DNA of 64,000 nt. Origin: Brasilonema sennae CENA114 (GTDB lineage: Bacteria > Cyanobacteriota > Cyanobacteriia > Cyanobacteriales > Nostocaceae). The notes beneath the pieces were generated by a model that had not been told where the DNA came from, searched no databases, and was given only the letters and a program-made list of their open reading frames with translations. The position numbers and the translations under genes were made by a program. Of this stretch, positions 8,344 to 17,736 are shown piece by piece. The first letter of the stretch is position 1. Each line of letters opens with the position of its first letter. The stretch covers positions 5,329,943 through 5,393,942 of the forward strand of contig NZ_CP030118.1 of assembly GCF_006968745.1 (NCBI RefSeq), given 5' to 3'.

Positions 8344-8724
8344 ATGTACCTGTTAGACACTGATGTTCTGATCGATATTCAGCGTGGTCATGCTCCTGCA
8401 ATAGCTTGGTTTGCGAACCTACCAGAGGTGCCCAGTGTTCCCGGCTTTGTGGTTATGGAGCTCATTCAAGATGCTCGCAATATGCAACAAGTTCGTAATG
8501 CCCTCAAGCTCGTTGCTCCATTGCCTGTGGTTTGGGCTACTGAAGCTGATTGCGCTCCTGCTCTGTCAGATTTTACAACCTATCACTTGTCAAATAGTTT
8601 GGGATTGCTTGATGCTTTGATTGCTGCCTGTGCAGTTGGACGAGGTGCAACACTCTGCACCTTCAATGTGAAACATTATCGGATTGTGCCTGGTTTAATG
8701 ACAGCACAGCCCTACACGCGTTGA
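8344..8724 (+). CDS. vapC: PIN-domain ribonuclease toxin (VapC-like)
   Basis: A 126-aa PIN-domain protein and likely RNase toxin of a type II system. The metal-binding acidic residues are D5 in LLDTDVLID, E39 in VVMELIQ and D90 in GLLDALIAA. The fourth position is N108 in CTFNVKHYR, the Asn variant common in this subgroup. A TTG at 8341 directly precedes ATG 8344; ATG is preferred because it places the first beta-strand at the N-terminus as usual. It follows the antitoxin by a few bases, so translation is probably coupled. Target RNA is unknown. Confidence 0.85.
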   Translation: MYLLDTDVLIDIQRGHAPAIAWFANLPEVPSVPGFVVMELIQDARNMQQVRNALKLVAPLPVVWATEADCAPALSDFTTYHLSNSLGLLDALIAACAVGRGATLCTFNVKHYRIVPGLMTAQPYTR

Positions 8725-8757
8725 GGTAGTCTCACACCGCAGTGCAACGAACGAATC

Positions 8758-10500
8758 CTATCGCAACTGAAACTCATCAAACTTCACAACTTTTGAATCT
8801 GGCTGACTTGTATTGAAACGATAACTGCTGACTGTACCCTTACCCGTATCAAAAATGCTGAAAGCTGTAAGATCATTACTGGCAATATACGGTATGGGTT
8901 TGCCATCTTTGTCGGGTAATGGAGCGATCGTTGGTAAAACTGGTTCTAACCCATTGGGATCCCCAAGTGCAGCATAATCCTTTTTGTCACCTGATGGAAC
9001 TGATCGCTTATCGCCACTCAAGAAAGCACCGTAAGTATTGCCAACATTTGATGTTTCTAAAAAGTGCATTCCCGACTGACTAAGAAAACGGTTCCAGATA
9101 TGCGAGTGCCCATAGAATACCATCTGTACTTTAGCTGCTTCAAGTAAGGGAATCACATCGCGAATCAAATAATCTGATTTTTTGGGGTATTTGTAACGTA
9201 CCGTTTTAACATTGCGATTCGCATCACGTTCAATAATCTGCACGGGATTAGTATAAGCAGGAACAATATTGTCGCCTAAAGAATGAGGTGGATGATGAAA
9301 CATCACGACTTTATATTTTGCTTGTTTAAACTCAGGACTGTTGAGTTCTTTTTCTAACCAGTTGTACTGCTGACTTCCTTTGGCAATTGGTTCAAAAATA
9401 ACTTGTCCGTAACCCCAATTTTCTGGATTTTGCAAATCTTTATCTCTTTCCCGATACTTCCCCCTCGCTTCTGCATCCATATTGGGAGTCCGCCACATAT
9501 TCGTCGCATATAGAACGACTAGACGCACATCACCAAAACTGACTGCATAATAACTTTCTCCACCTTCTTTACTCTCAGGTAAAGTGAAAATTTCTTCGTA
9601 GGTATCAGTATTATAAGAATTATTTTTCAGCGATTTTTCCCCATACAACTTCATCGCAACTGGACGCGGAAACGCATCATTAAATTCATCGCCTAAACTT
9701 CCACCCTTGCCAAAGCGTCCCATCACTTCATGATTACCAATACTGGTAAACATTGGGGCATGTTGAATAATTTCTCCACCAATAAAAGATGTCTTTATTC
9801 CATTCACATCTGTTTCAAACTTGGCACGACCTTGTAAACAAGGGAAGAAAGCACCACCTCCATTATCATCAAACCATTCTGAGGCACGATCTGCAATATT
9901 CACTGTATCTCCTGCTAACCAAACTGCATCCACTTTACCAACAGTTTCCACGACCTTTTGCAGATTTGCTGCTATCATTGGTTTCAATTGATGATCAGAA
10001 GTTAGGAGAATTTTTAATGGTGTTCCGGGAGTTGGGGTAGGTGCAAGCGTGAAAGTATTGCTGCTAATACTCTTACCATCTTCTCGTACACTCGTGACAC
10101 GATAAGACACTCGTTTAAGCCCAGTTAAGCCAACGACTTGGGCCTCATGTCGCCAAATATCACGTGAGACTGGTTGCTTGTAAACTTGTCCATTTTCCTT
10201 TTGGTTTCCTACTTTTGATTCTTGATCTTCTCGTGTACGGCTGAGTTTAGTCGTATTCGCTACGGCTGTTTGCTGGAGATTGTCGCCATATGCAACATTA
10301 TGTTTGGAACCAGCAAACTCAGTAAACCACACAACTCGCACTGAAGATTGCGTGGGGAGTTGTAGAAATGGATCTGTGAGCAATTGGGGTGCTGATGAAA
10401 AGGCTTTTTGCCCAGAAAAGCAACCGTATACTACGCTAAGGCAGATAACTAGTATAAATAAGGCAGCTAGTATTTTGCGCTTTGTGAGATATCTGAGCAT
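8758..10500 (-). CDS. Exported metallophosphatase (purple acid phosphatase-like)
   Basis: A 580-aa calcineurin-like phosphoesterase. An N-terminal hydrophobic segment (about 10-26) ends in VVYGC, so C27 could be lipidated; the protein should be in the periplasm or membrane-anchored. Residues of about 45-155 resemble the fibronectin-like domain that precedes the catalytic domain in purple acid phosphatases (VRVVWFTE, then a GL...YRV strand). Metal-binding motifs follow in order: TSDH (167-170), LAGDTVN (195-201), SIGNHE (253-258), FHHPPHS and YGHSHIW. A phosphate-scavenging role is likely, but the substrate and any Pho regulation cannot be seen. The gene is convergent with vapC and ends 33 nt from it. 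Confidence 0.85.
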   Translation of the reverse strand: MLRYLTKRKILAALFILVICLSVVYGCFSGQKAFSSAPQLLTDPFLQLPTQSSVRVVWFTEFAGSKHNVAYGDNLQQTAVANTTKLSRTREDQESKVGNQKENGQVYKQPVSRDIWRHEAQVVGLTGLKRVSYRVTSVREDGKSISSNTFTLAPTPTPGTPLKILLTSDHQLKPMIAANLQKVVETVGKVDAVWLAGDTVNIADRASEWFDDNGGGAFFPCLQGRAKFETDVNGIKTSFIGGEIIQHAPMFTSIGNHEVMGRFGKGGSLGDEFNDAFPRPVAMKLYGEKSLKNNSYNTDTYEEIFTLPESKEGGESYYAVSFGDVRLVVLYATNMWRTPNMDAEARGKYRERDKDLQNPENWGYGQVIFEPIAKGSQQYNWLEKELNSPEFKQAKYKVVMFHHPPHSLGDNIVPAYTNPVQIIERDANRNVKTVRYKYPKKSDYLIRDVIPLLEAAKVQMVFYGHSHIWNRFLSQSGMHFLETSNVGNTYGAFLSGDKRSVPSGDKKDYAALGDPNGLEPVLPTIAPLPDKDGKPIPYIASNDLTAFSIFDTGKGTVSSYRFNTSQPDSKVVKFDEFQLR

Positions 10501-10640
10501 TGCGAGTGTTCCAGAACGTCAGTGCATCTCAGTTGTATCTAAAAAAACACAAAGAGCTAGAAAATAAAGTTGCACTGTTCCGGATTATGGTTTCAATACT
10601 CGCATTTAGATAATCTCTTACTCGACAACAAGGCAATTTC

Positions 10641-11183
10641 TTACTGCCTTGGAGATGAACCTGGGGAGACGGGTGAACCTGGGGAGACAGGTGAAGCTGG
10701 GGAGACGGATGAACCTGGGGAGACGGGTGAACCTGGGGAGACGGATTGAGTTCCCTGTTGTGGATCTCGTACCACCCACTGACACAGTTTTTGATTAGGT
10801 TGGTTGTAATTAATTGCCATTGTGAAAGTGCGCTCTTGGGCGCGGTTCTCGCGGAAATTTACAACAGCCTGAGTATAGTTTCCTCCTGCAAGTGCAGTCC
10901 ATTGCAATCCATTACGCGCATAAGGCTGATCAGGAGCGAAGCGCACTTCATATCTGACTTGCTCTGGCGAGTCACCAGGGCGGACAAACTGCAAATCCTG
11001 AACAATGTCCGCCGTCTGTTCCAGAACATCCCTGGAGGTAAAGCTACAACTGTTAGGAGTGTCTCCTTTTACTAACACCAAATAGGGACGATCAAAGGTA
11101 GACTCTACTTGTTGGGCTTGCGTTCTTTGGTTGGGGAAGAGGATCAAGGCAATAGGCAGTATCAGGAAAATAGCTTTTCTCAT
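10641..11183 (-). CDS. Secreted protein with Pro-Ser-Gly repeat tail
   Basis: A 180-aa protein of unknown function. Residues 1-23 form a signal peptide (hydrophobic stretch, cut after TQAQ). The middle (about 25-140) is a small domain with two Cys (CSF near 47 and CQWVV near 134) that could form a disulfide. The C-terminal 35 residues are short repeats of VSPGSP/VSPGSS/VSPASP, encoded by about six near-identical 18-bp units at 10660-10745. The tail looks like a flexible linker in the periplasm or cell wall. Repeat number could vary by slippage. The head domain family was not recognised. Confidence 0.6.
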   Translation of the reverse strand: MRKAIFLILPIALILFPNQRTQAQQVESTFDRPYLVLVKGDTPNSCSFTSRDVLEQTADIVQDLQFVRPGDSPEQVRYEVRFAPDQPYARNGLQWTALAGGNYTQAVVNFRENRAQERTFTMAINYNQPNQKLCQWVVRDPQQGTQSVSPGSPVSPGSSVSPASPVSPGSPVSPGSSPRQ

Positions 11184-11836
11184 AGTTCAAAATCCAACTC
11201 TAAAGCCAGGTAGTGAGTAGCAGCACTTGGTTTTAAGTCATTTATCTTCATTCAGTTACAGATGAAGAAATTCATGCATCAATCAAATATTGTGGTAATT
11301 CTTCTGGGCGTTAAGCGTAGCTCTGCCGTAGGCAATCGCAATTGTAAATAGCATAAATCCTGCCGTTTTACTAAACGTCTACCATAGGAACAAATTCACT
11401 TGCTCTACAGACAGAGTTTTAAATTAACGAAATCTATGATCTTCAATACATCTTGTTAGGACTTATACATTGACACATTAGATAAAACGCCCATTCATTC
11501 TCTAGTCAGGCGATACTTAGCTCTAGGAGCCTAACCATTGGCGATCGCCCGTATATGTCCAGAGGGTTTTTCTCCAGAAAACCCTCTCCCTGAGCGTTCG
11601 CGTAGCGTGTCCGCAGGACTCAGCTCAGGGCAAGATGCTGAAGGCATCTTGGGGCATAGGGCAGGCGAAGCCATCGCTAACCAGTAGAGATATTGAAAGA
11701 CGGAGAATACTTACGTGTCAGGGTAAACGGGTTCGGATCTACACCTCGTTCCTTTTTTTTAGATTACACATAATAGAATCCTCCGCCTTAAAACCTTTGT
11801 AATATAAGAATTTAACCAGAAATTCGTGCCATTGCT
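11184..11836. other. Repeat-rich non-coding spacer
   Basis: No gene was found on either strand. It contains a reverse-complement copy of the fbaB-side repeat (11307-11326), a HIP1 site near 11550, and a palindrome-rich block at about 11590-11660 (GCGTTCGCGTAGCGTGTCC, then GATGCTGAAGGCATC). Confidence 0.5.
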
Positions 11837-12715
11837 CTAAACAGTAACGTGTCGCTTTTCGGTTAAACCCATAGCAATTCCTTTCTCGTAGTAAGCAGCT
11901 TCATTGATGAATATTGGATACACAGTTGATTCTCCTTCATAAACAATCTCTTTACCATCAAAGGTTAAAAACATTGGATCGCCAGGATTAAGAGGTTCAT
12001 AATCCCGAAACTGAAGTTGTGGGTGAATCATTGCTTGAATTTCTCCCAAATCATTTCTGGGATAGTCGATATCCTTCACATATTCATAAAGTGTGAGCGT
12101 GCTATTGGTCTGTGAAATTGAACCTTGATTATATGCTTCTAAATAGTCCAAAATTGTCTCAACAAGTTTTTCTGTTTTCTGAAATAACTCTGCATTCAAG
12201 ACTGCCTGAGCTACAGCACCAACTTCAATAGCAAAACCGAATTCACTGATTGATTGGAGGCAGCGACTTTCAATTAGTGGTGCCCAACAAACCTTCACTT
12301 CTGGATGAGTTAAACTGAGATGGGCAGCTAATTGTAGATTGAACGGATGGAGAAAGTTGTCTAACAAGATGCTTAGTCCCATATTTGAAGTTGTTGAGTG
12401 CAAATCCAAAATGATATCTACCGGAGATTTGCCTTTGCCTCCCAGCATTTCGTTGATGTCTTTTGCCCTGATTTCTTCATAAGTGGAAAGCGTCGGATTT
12501 TCCAGATCTTGAATTTTGAAGCAACGATTCAAGTCCTTATCAATGTAACGCCTTGCTACCTCAAAAGCTTTGGGGTTGCCAAAAAAGGTTAAAGTTTCAA
12601 AGCTATCTCGCTGAATGAGATGGGGATATTGCTCAAACTTTTTAATTAAGTATGCACCTGTGAATTCATTTCCGTGGGTACCACCAACCAGCACTACCTT
12701 ATTTATTCGATTCAT
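11837..12715 (-). CDS. Aspartoacylase / N-acyl-aspartate deacylase
   Basis: A 292-aa zinc carboxypeptidase-like amidohydrolase that releases aspartate from N-acetyl-L-aspartate or similar N-acyl amino acids. The family motifs are GGTHGNE (11-17) carrying zinc ligands H14 and E17, KDLNRCF (60-66) with the carboxylate-binding Arg R64, and LDLHST (103-108) with the third ligand H106. FAIEVGAV follows with the general base E164. Length and order match the aspartoacylase (AspA/ACY-2) family. No operon partner is visible; upstream lies a decayed LysR gene, so any control by it would be lost. Confidence 0.87.
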   Translation of the reverse strand: MNRINKVVLVGGTHGNEFTGAYLIKKFEQYPHLIQRDSFETLTFFGNPKAFEVARRYIDKDLNRCFKIQDLENPTLSTYEEIRAKDINEMLGGKGKSPVDIILDLHSTTSNMGLSILLDNFLHPFNLQLAAHLSLTHPEVKVCWAPLIESRCLQSISEFGFAIEVGAVAQAVLNAELFQKTEKLVETILDYLEAYNQGSISQTNSTLTLYEYVKDIDYPRNDLGEIQAMIHPQLQFRDYEPLNPGDPMFLTFDGKEIVYEGESTVYPIFINEAAYYEKGIAMGLTEKRHVTV

Positions 12716-12943
12716 AATATTGCCCCTTCTAGATCAGAGATATCTTTTTTCAGACTAAACTATAGCAGTCCTAAATCATAAGCCCTGCGGGCACGCTGCG
12801 CGTTCGCCTTTGGCGTGCGCTTTGCGCTTACGTAAGATTTTCTCCTCTGTTTCTTGGCGTCCTTGGCGTCTTGTTGCTAATCGATAAATTCTCACAACTC
12901 ATATAGGATTGCTATATATGTCAAAGATATAGTAGTTCCAGTC

Positions 12944-13050
12944 ATGATAGAACTCCGACATCTACGGTACTTTATCGCCGTTGCTGAAGAATTGAACTTT
13001 AGCCATGCTGCTAGACGCTAGCCCATACAGCCAGGGTTTGCATTTACCAC
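12944..13050 (+). pseudogene. LysR-family regulator remnant (N-terminal helix-turn-helix)
   Basis: From ATG 12944 the frame reads MIELRHLRYFIAVAEELN followed by FSHAARR, the start of a LysR DNA-binding domain. It then hits TAG at 13019-13021. The next codons still read P-I-Q-P, matching the usual L-H-I-x-Q-P after a nonsense change, and the similarity is lost by about 13045. A MITE-like element begins at 13072. The gene is dead; only its first 35 codons or so remain. Confidence 0.75.
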
Positions 13051-13071
13051 AACCATATAAAAAAGAAAAAG

Positions 13072-13305
13072 TTAGGACTTACGCACTTTACAAATAGGCG
13101 CTTTGTGTGTGAAAGCCCCAGACATCAAATCTGTAAGCCATCTGCTGGCATTTTTTCCCATATATACTCTAACTGCATAATTTGATGAATCTGACCGCTA
13201 TAAAAAAGAAGATACGAAGGTAAGCTCTTAATCGCAAACTTCCGTTCAGTAAACAGGTATAACTCAACGCACATAATCAGACTTTAGTCAATGGGTAAGT
13301 CCTAA
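13072..13305. mobile_element. MITE-like element or IS remnant with TTAGGACTTAC ends
   Basis: TTAGGACTTAC at 13072-13082 is the exact reverse complement of GTAAGTCCTAA at 13295-13305. The 234-bp interior has no ORF. The left end continues GCA, giving the same ACTTACGCA sequence as the 6570-6668 palindrome, so both may be moved by the same transposase family. Its insertion next to the LysR fragment may have contributed to the loss of that gene. Confidence 0.6.
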
Positions 13306-13449
13306 AAATAATAAATCTTACATTGTAAATGTATGTTATGCTCGATTTACATTTCTTCATATGTTAAAAATGAGCAGAGCTACTCTGACGCAAATGCTTA
13401 AGATTGGTTAATAAAAATAACAGTAAAGAAATAAAAGGAAATAAATCTT

Positions 13450-14811
13450 ATGGTGAACACAGTAGAAAATCAGCCACCCCATCACGTAGTCATTGTCGGT
13501 GGTGGATTCGGAGGATTATATGCAGCCAAAGCACTCTCGCGTGCTGATGTTCATGTGACTCTCATTGATAAACGTAATTTTCACTTATTTCAACCGCTTT
13601 TATACCAAGTCGCTACTGGTGCGATATCTCCCGCTGATATTTCCTCTCCCCTGCGTTCTGTACTGAATAAGAGCAAAAATACGAAAGTGCTGTTGGCAGA
13701 GGTGAATAATATCGATCCTCAAGCACAAAAAGTCTTTATGGGTGGGGAAGCAATACATTATGATTCTTTAATCCTGGCGACGGGTGCAAAGCATTCCTAT
13801 TTTGGCAAGGATCAGTGGGAAGAATTTGCTCCCGGTTTAAAAACTGTGGAAGATGCGATAGAAATGCGTCACCGCATCTTCATGGCGTTTGAAGCTGCAG
13901 AAAAGGAAACTGATCCTGAAAAACGTCGTGCTTGGTTAACTTTTGTGATTGTTGGTGGTGGTCCTACTGGTGTGGAATTAGCAGGTGCGATCGCAGAACT
14001 AGCTTATCACACGATGAAAGAGGACTTCCGCAATATCGACACTTCCGAAGCGCAAGTTTTACTCCTAGAAGGTTTGGATCGGGTTCTCCCACCGTTTGCA
14101 CCACAGTTATCAAAACAAGCAGAAACATCACTAACCCGCTTGGGTGTCACCGTACAACCAAAAACAATGGTTACGAACATAGAAGGCGATGTTGTCAGCC
14201 TCAAACAAGGTGAAGAGGTGACGCAGATTCATGCCAAGACAGTATTATGGGCAGCAGGTGTGAAAGCTTCGCCTCTGGGAAAAATGCTCGCAGAAAGTAC
14301 AGGTGTTGAGTGCGATCGCGCTGGACGAGTTATTGTTGAACCTGATTTGAGTCTTAAAGAACACTCCAATATATTTGTCATTGGAGACTTAGCAAATTTT
14401 GCTCATCAAAACGGCAAACCCCTACCTGGTGTTGCACCCGTAGCGATGCAAGAAGGACAGTACGTTGCCTCACTGATCAAACAACGGCTCAAAGGTAAAA
14501 CCTTACCACAATTTCGTTATTTTGATTGGGGTAGTTTAGCGGTTATTGGACAAAACTCTGCCGTTGTAGACTTAGGGTTTTTCAAATTTACAGGCTTCTT
14601 GGCGTGGCTATTTTGGCTGTTTATTCACATCTACTTCTTAATTGAGTTTGACAACAAGCTGGTAGTCATGATTCAGTGGGGCTGGAACTATTTCACCCGC
14701 AAGCGTGGCGCAAGATTGATTACAGGTAAGGAAGTTTTGGAAAACGCGAAAGCTGGAGATAGTAACGGTTATTACACACCTGAGAATGGTAGACAAACGG
14801 TTAATCTATAA
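13450..14811 (+). CDS. ndh: Type II NADH dehydrogenase (NDH-2)
   Basis: A 453-aa FAD-dependent, non-proton-pumping NAD(P)H:quinone oxidoreductase of the cytoplasmic or thylakoid membrane. The FAD-binding GGGFGG motif is at 17-22, the second Rossmann motif for NAD(P)H (VGGGPTG) at 168-174, and the conserved FQPLLYQVATG at 47-57. The block VFVIGDLANF-like and VAPVAMQEGQY precede a C-terminal hydrophobic helix (FLAWLFWLFIHIYFLIEF) followed by a basic amphipathic end, the usual membrane-anchoring tail. AAAAGGAAAT lies 5-10 nt before the ATG. It ends facing the WD40 gene, with two large hairpin elements between. Confidence 0.92.
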   Translation: MVNTVENQPPHHVVIVGGGFGGLYAAKALSRADVHVTLIDKRNFHLFQPLLYQVATGAISPADISSPLRSVLNKSKNTKVLLAEVNNIDPQAQKVFMGGEAIHYDSLILATGAKHSYFGKDQWEEFAPGLKTVEDAIEMRHRIFMAFEAAEKETDPEKRRAWLTFVIVGGGPTGVELAGAIAELAYHTMKEDFRNIDTSEAQVLLLEGLDRVLPPFAPQLSKQAETSLTRLGVTVQPKTMVTNIEGDVVSLKQGEEVTQIHAKTVLWAAGVKASPLGKMLAESTGVECDRAGRVIVEPDLSLKEHSNIFVIGDLANFAHQNGKPLPGVAPVAMQEGQYVASLIKQRLKGKTLPQFRYFDWGSLAVIGQNSAVVDLGFFKFTGFLAWLFWLFIHIYFLIEFDNKLVVMIQWGWNYFTRKRGARLITGKEVLENAKAGDSNGYYTPENGRQTVNL

Positions 14812-14867
14812 AAGTTTTTATACTCAGATCTTGCAGCAGTATCAACAACGAGGCTCTGCCTCGACAT

Positions 14868-14896
14868 CTCGTTCCCAGGCTCAGCCTGGGAACGAG
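14868..14896. repeat. 13-bp stem hairpin, dispersed cyanobacterial palindrome
   Basis: CTCGTTCCCAGGC pairs perfectly with GCCTGGGAACGAG around TCA. It is flanked by smaller hairpins GAGGC-TCT-GCCTC and GGAGGC-TCC-GCCTCC, so 14849-14915 is a cluster of nested palindromes. It may help end transcription of the NDH-2 gene. Confidence 0.7.
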
Positions 14897-14990
14897 GGTT
14901 GGGAGGCTCCGCCTCCTGATACCAAGTTGCAATCAAAAGTTTTTATACTCTTAAGATGCACATTCCCAAACCCTGAATTATGAATTATAC

Positions 14991-15136
14991 CAGGTTCGGT
15001 TAATTAGTTATGATTTGGGCAATGTCTGAACCCCACCCCTCAATCCCCTCCCCTTAGTAAGGGGAGGGGAGGTTTTGGCGTTAGACAAAACCGGGGTGGG
15101 GTTCACCAAGGATTTATAAGCAATTAACCGAACCTG
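14991..15136. mobile_element. 146-bp foldback MITE-like element
   Basis: CAGGTTCGGTTAATT (14991-15005) is the exact reverse complement of AATTAACCGAACCTG (15122-15136). Further pairs lie inside (AACCCCACCCC with GGGGTGGGGTT, and CCCCTCCCCTTA with TAAGGGGAGGGG), so nearly the whole element folds back on itself. It has no ORF. It sits exactly between the convergent NDH-2 and NB-ARC/WD40 genes and probably acts as a barrier or terminator for both. Confidence 0.75.
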
Positions 15137-15139
15137 ATA

Positions 15140-17725
15140 TTACTCTTTTGTGCCTTGCAATCGCAAAAAATGCATCCCTCCTGATTCATCCCAAGCAACA
15201 ACTCTCACTCCATCGGGCGCAACAGCACAGCGATAGATTGGACTTTCCCCTGCGAAACTTGCAATTACTTCCCCAGTTTGCCAATTCGAGACTTTGAGGG
15301 TCTTGTCATGGAAAGCATAAATCACGTACTTGCCATCAGCAGTCAGGGTGAGTGCACTTACCGAGTTACTATGACCTGCTAGAGTACACAGTTGTTCTCC
15401 TGTTTGCAAATCCCAGACTTTGAGGGTGTAGTCAAAGGAAACAAAAATCACGTACTTGCCATCTGGGGTGAGGGCAACTGCACTTACCCAGTCACTATGA
15501 CCTTCTAGGGTAAGCAATTGTTCTCCTGTTTGCAAATCCCAGACTTTGAGGGTGTAGTCAGAGGAAGCAGAAATCACGTACTTGCCATCTGGGGTTAGGG
15601 CAACTGCATTTACCGAGTTACTATGACCTGCTAGGGTACGCAATTGTTCTCCGGTTTGCCAATTCCAGACTTTGAGGGTGTAGTCAGAGGAAGCAGAAAT
15701 CACATACTTGCCATCAGCAGTCAGGGTGAGTGCATTTACCCAATCACTATGACCTTCTAGGGTACGCAGTTGTTGTCCTGTTTGCCAATCCCAGACTTTG
15801 AGGGTGTTGTCACGGGAAGCAGAAATCACGTACTTGCCATCAGCAGTCAGGGTGAGTGCATTTACCCAGTAACTATGACCTGCTAGGGTACGCAATTGTT
15901 CTCCGGTTTGCCAATTCCAGACTTTGAGGGTGTTGTCAAAGGAAGCAGAAATCACGTACTTGCAATCTGGGGTGAGGGCAACTGCACTTACCCTGTCACT
16001 ATGACCTGCTAGGGTACGCAATTCTTGTCCTGTTTGCCAATTCCAGACTTTGAGGGTGTTGTCATAGCAAGCAGAAATCACGTACTTGCCATCTGGGGTG
16101 AGGGCAACTGCATTTACCCTGTCACTATGACCTGCTAGGGTACGCAATTCTTGTCCTGTTTGCCAATCCCAGACTTTGAGGGTGTTGTCAGCGGAAGCAG
16201 AAATCACGTACTTGCCATCAGCAGTCAGGGTGAGTGCAATTACCGAGTTACTATGACCTGCCAAAGTACGTACTAAAGGCCCGCCAGGAGGAGTCAAGCT
16301 TGCTATTTGCGGAAGTAAACAACGAGTTTTGCATTGCTGCGCTTGGGTTAACAATCTTTGAATTTCTGTGTTTTTAAAACCCAGCAACCGCCCTAATAAT
16401 TGCCCCGGCAATTGCTGTTTATCTTGATTTAAAATATGTCCCGACAGTTGCAATGCACCTTGAATTAACTGTAAATTCTCATCTTTAGGCAAAAAATCAT
16501 AATCTGCTAGCAAAGCATTAATATTGATATTCTCCAACTTCGCCTGCAACCAGCGAAAATCACACAGCAGTTGTTGTAATTCCGTTTCCCTTCCCCCAGC
16601 CTGCAAGTGATAGGCTAAATTTTGCCAGATATAGCCGTCATTTGGTAAACTATGCCACCCTGAGGGGTATTTTTCGCTGTAAGCATTCAATAGGCGACTG
16701 TGTAATTCTGACAAATTTGACACTGCACCCCGCAAGTAAAGGTATTGCAAGTCATGCAGTTCTACTTGACGTTCAGGAGATTTTCCTGTAGTACGGAGTA
16801 AGGCTTTGCGCTCTAGATTAGTCAGGATTTGACGAGCATTACGTTCCTTTAATCTGTTGCTATGCGTCCAAATTTTGACAATAACGGCTTCCGGTACAGG
16901 TGTATCATCTGGGAAAACTGCTAGTTCCAAATAGTTTTGTGCTTCTTGTGGTGGCAGTGCATCAATGCTAATTTTAATTGATTTCAAGATGCTGCCATAA
17001 TCATGCTCAATAGACTCTAACTCAGCTTCTTTTAGTGCGTCTAACAAATCTTCCCAAGATGTACCGTCCCTTACCATTGCACCAGTTAGGGACAGTGCCA
17101 ATGGCAAATACCCACATTCTCGTGCTACCTCTTTTGCTGTCGTCGGAAACTCCTCTCGTTGATTTACCCAATTTGCCAAAAGTGCTAACGCCTGTGGTTC
17201 ATCTAAAACCCCAAGCGGATGTTCTTTTCCTTCCAACCCCGTAACTATCGCTGCATCACGGGTGGTAACTAACATTTGACAGCGTTCTTCTAACACATCA
17301 AACGCCTTAGCATCATCCAAACGCCAAATATCATCCAAAATCAGTAAGCAAGCTTTATCTGCAAACAACTCCTGCAACCGTGCTTTCGCCAATCCAATCT
17401 CGGTAAAAGCCGTTTGCTTATCGCCCAACGCCTGGGCAAGATAGGATTGCCAAGTTAAAATCTGGGGCGTTTGTCCAACTGTTATCCAAAACACCCCATC
17501 AGAAAAAGCTTTTCTGACTTCTTCATCCCGTGCCAGGGCTGTAGCTAAGACTGTTTTGCCAATTCCGCCCATTCCTTGCACACCAACCTGTCTCGATCTG
17601 CCAGTGACAACCACTTGTTGATTTGTCTGGGCTAGCACTTTTCCTTTCAGTGCTTCGAGTTCGTTAAGGCGCAGCAAATAGTTTGTTGGTAGTAGCGGCA
17701 CGCCGCTTAGCTTAGCGAGTGGCAC
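15140..17725 (-). CDS. NB-ARC ATPase with WD40 repeats (NLR-like STAND protein)
   Basis: This 861-aa frame has the STAND layout. The P-loop GMGGIGKT is at 51-58, Walker B CLLILDDIW at 126-134, the sensor LVTTRDAA at 152-159, GYLPLAL at 205-211 and a winged-helix segment (LELAVFPDDTPVPEAVIVKIW) near 267-287. A helical linker follows to about 480, then eight nearly identical 42-aa WD40 repeats and one degenerate unit. NB-ARC proteins switch from ADP- to ATP-bound oligomers when the repeat domain senses a ligand. The GTG at 17725 has no visible ribosome site. The frame is open upstream through an inter-domain-like linker (VNGQLPPDATETVDQNKQ) to the end of the TIR gene. The likely native product is a TIR-NB-ARC-WD40 fusion of about 1029 aa made by -1 frameshifting at 17779-17785. 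A split or decayed gene is the alternative. Confidence 0.88.
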   Translation of the reverse strand: MPLAKLSGVPLLPTNYLLRLNELEALKGKVLAQTNQQVVVTGRSRQVGVQGMGGIGKTVLATALARDEEVRKAFSDGVFWITVGQTPQILTWQSYLAQALGDKQTAFTEIGLAKARLQELFADKACLLILDDIWRLDDAKAFDVLEERCQMLVTTRDAAIVTGLEGKEHPLGVLDEPQALALLANWVNQREEFPTTAKEVARECGYLPLALSLTGAMVRDGTSWEDLLDALKEAELESIEHDYGSILKSIKISIDALPPQEAQNYLELAVFPDDTPVPEAVIVKIWTHSNRLKERNARQILTNLERKALLRTTGKSPERQVELHDLQYLYLRGAVSNLSELHSRLLNAYSEKYPSGWHSLPNDGYIWQNLAYHLQAGGRETELQQLLCDFRWLQAKLENININALLADYDFLPKDENLQLIQGALQLSGHILNQDKQQLPGQLLGRLLGFKNTEIQRLLTQAQQCKTRCLLPQIASLTPPGGPLVRTLAGHSNSVIALTLTADGKYVISASADNTLKVWDWQTGQELRTLAGHSDRVNAVALTPDGKYVISACYDNTLKVWNWQTGQELRTLAGHSDRVSAVALTPDCKYVISASFDNTLKVWNWQTGEQLRTLAGHSYWVNALTLTADGKYVISASRDNTLKVWDWQTGQQLRTLEGHSDWVNALTLTADGKYVISASSDYTLKVWNWQTGEQLRTLAGHSNSVNAVALTPDGKYVISASSDYTLKVWDLQTGEQLLTLEGHSDWVSAVALTPDGKYVIFVSFDYTLKVWDLQTGEQLCTLAGHSNSVSALTLTADGKYVIYAFHDKTLKVSNWQTGEVIASFAGESPIYRCAVAPDGVRVVAWDESGGMHFLRLQGTKE

Positions 17726-17736
17726 TTGTTTGTTCT

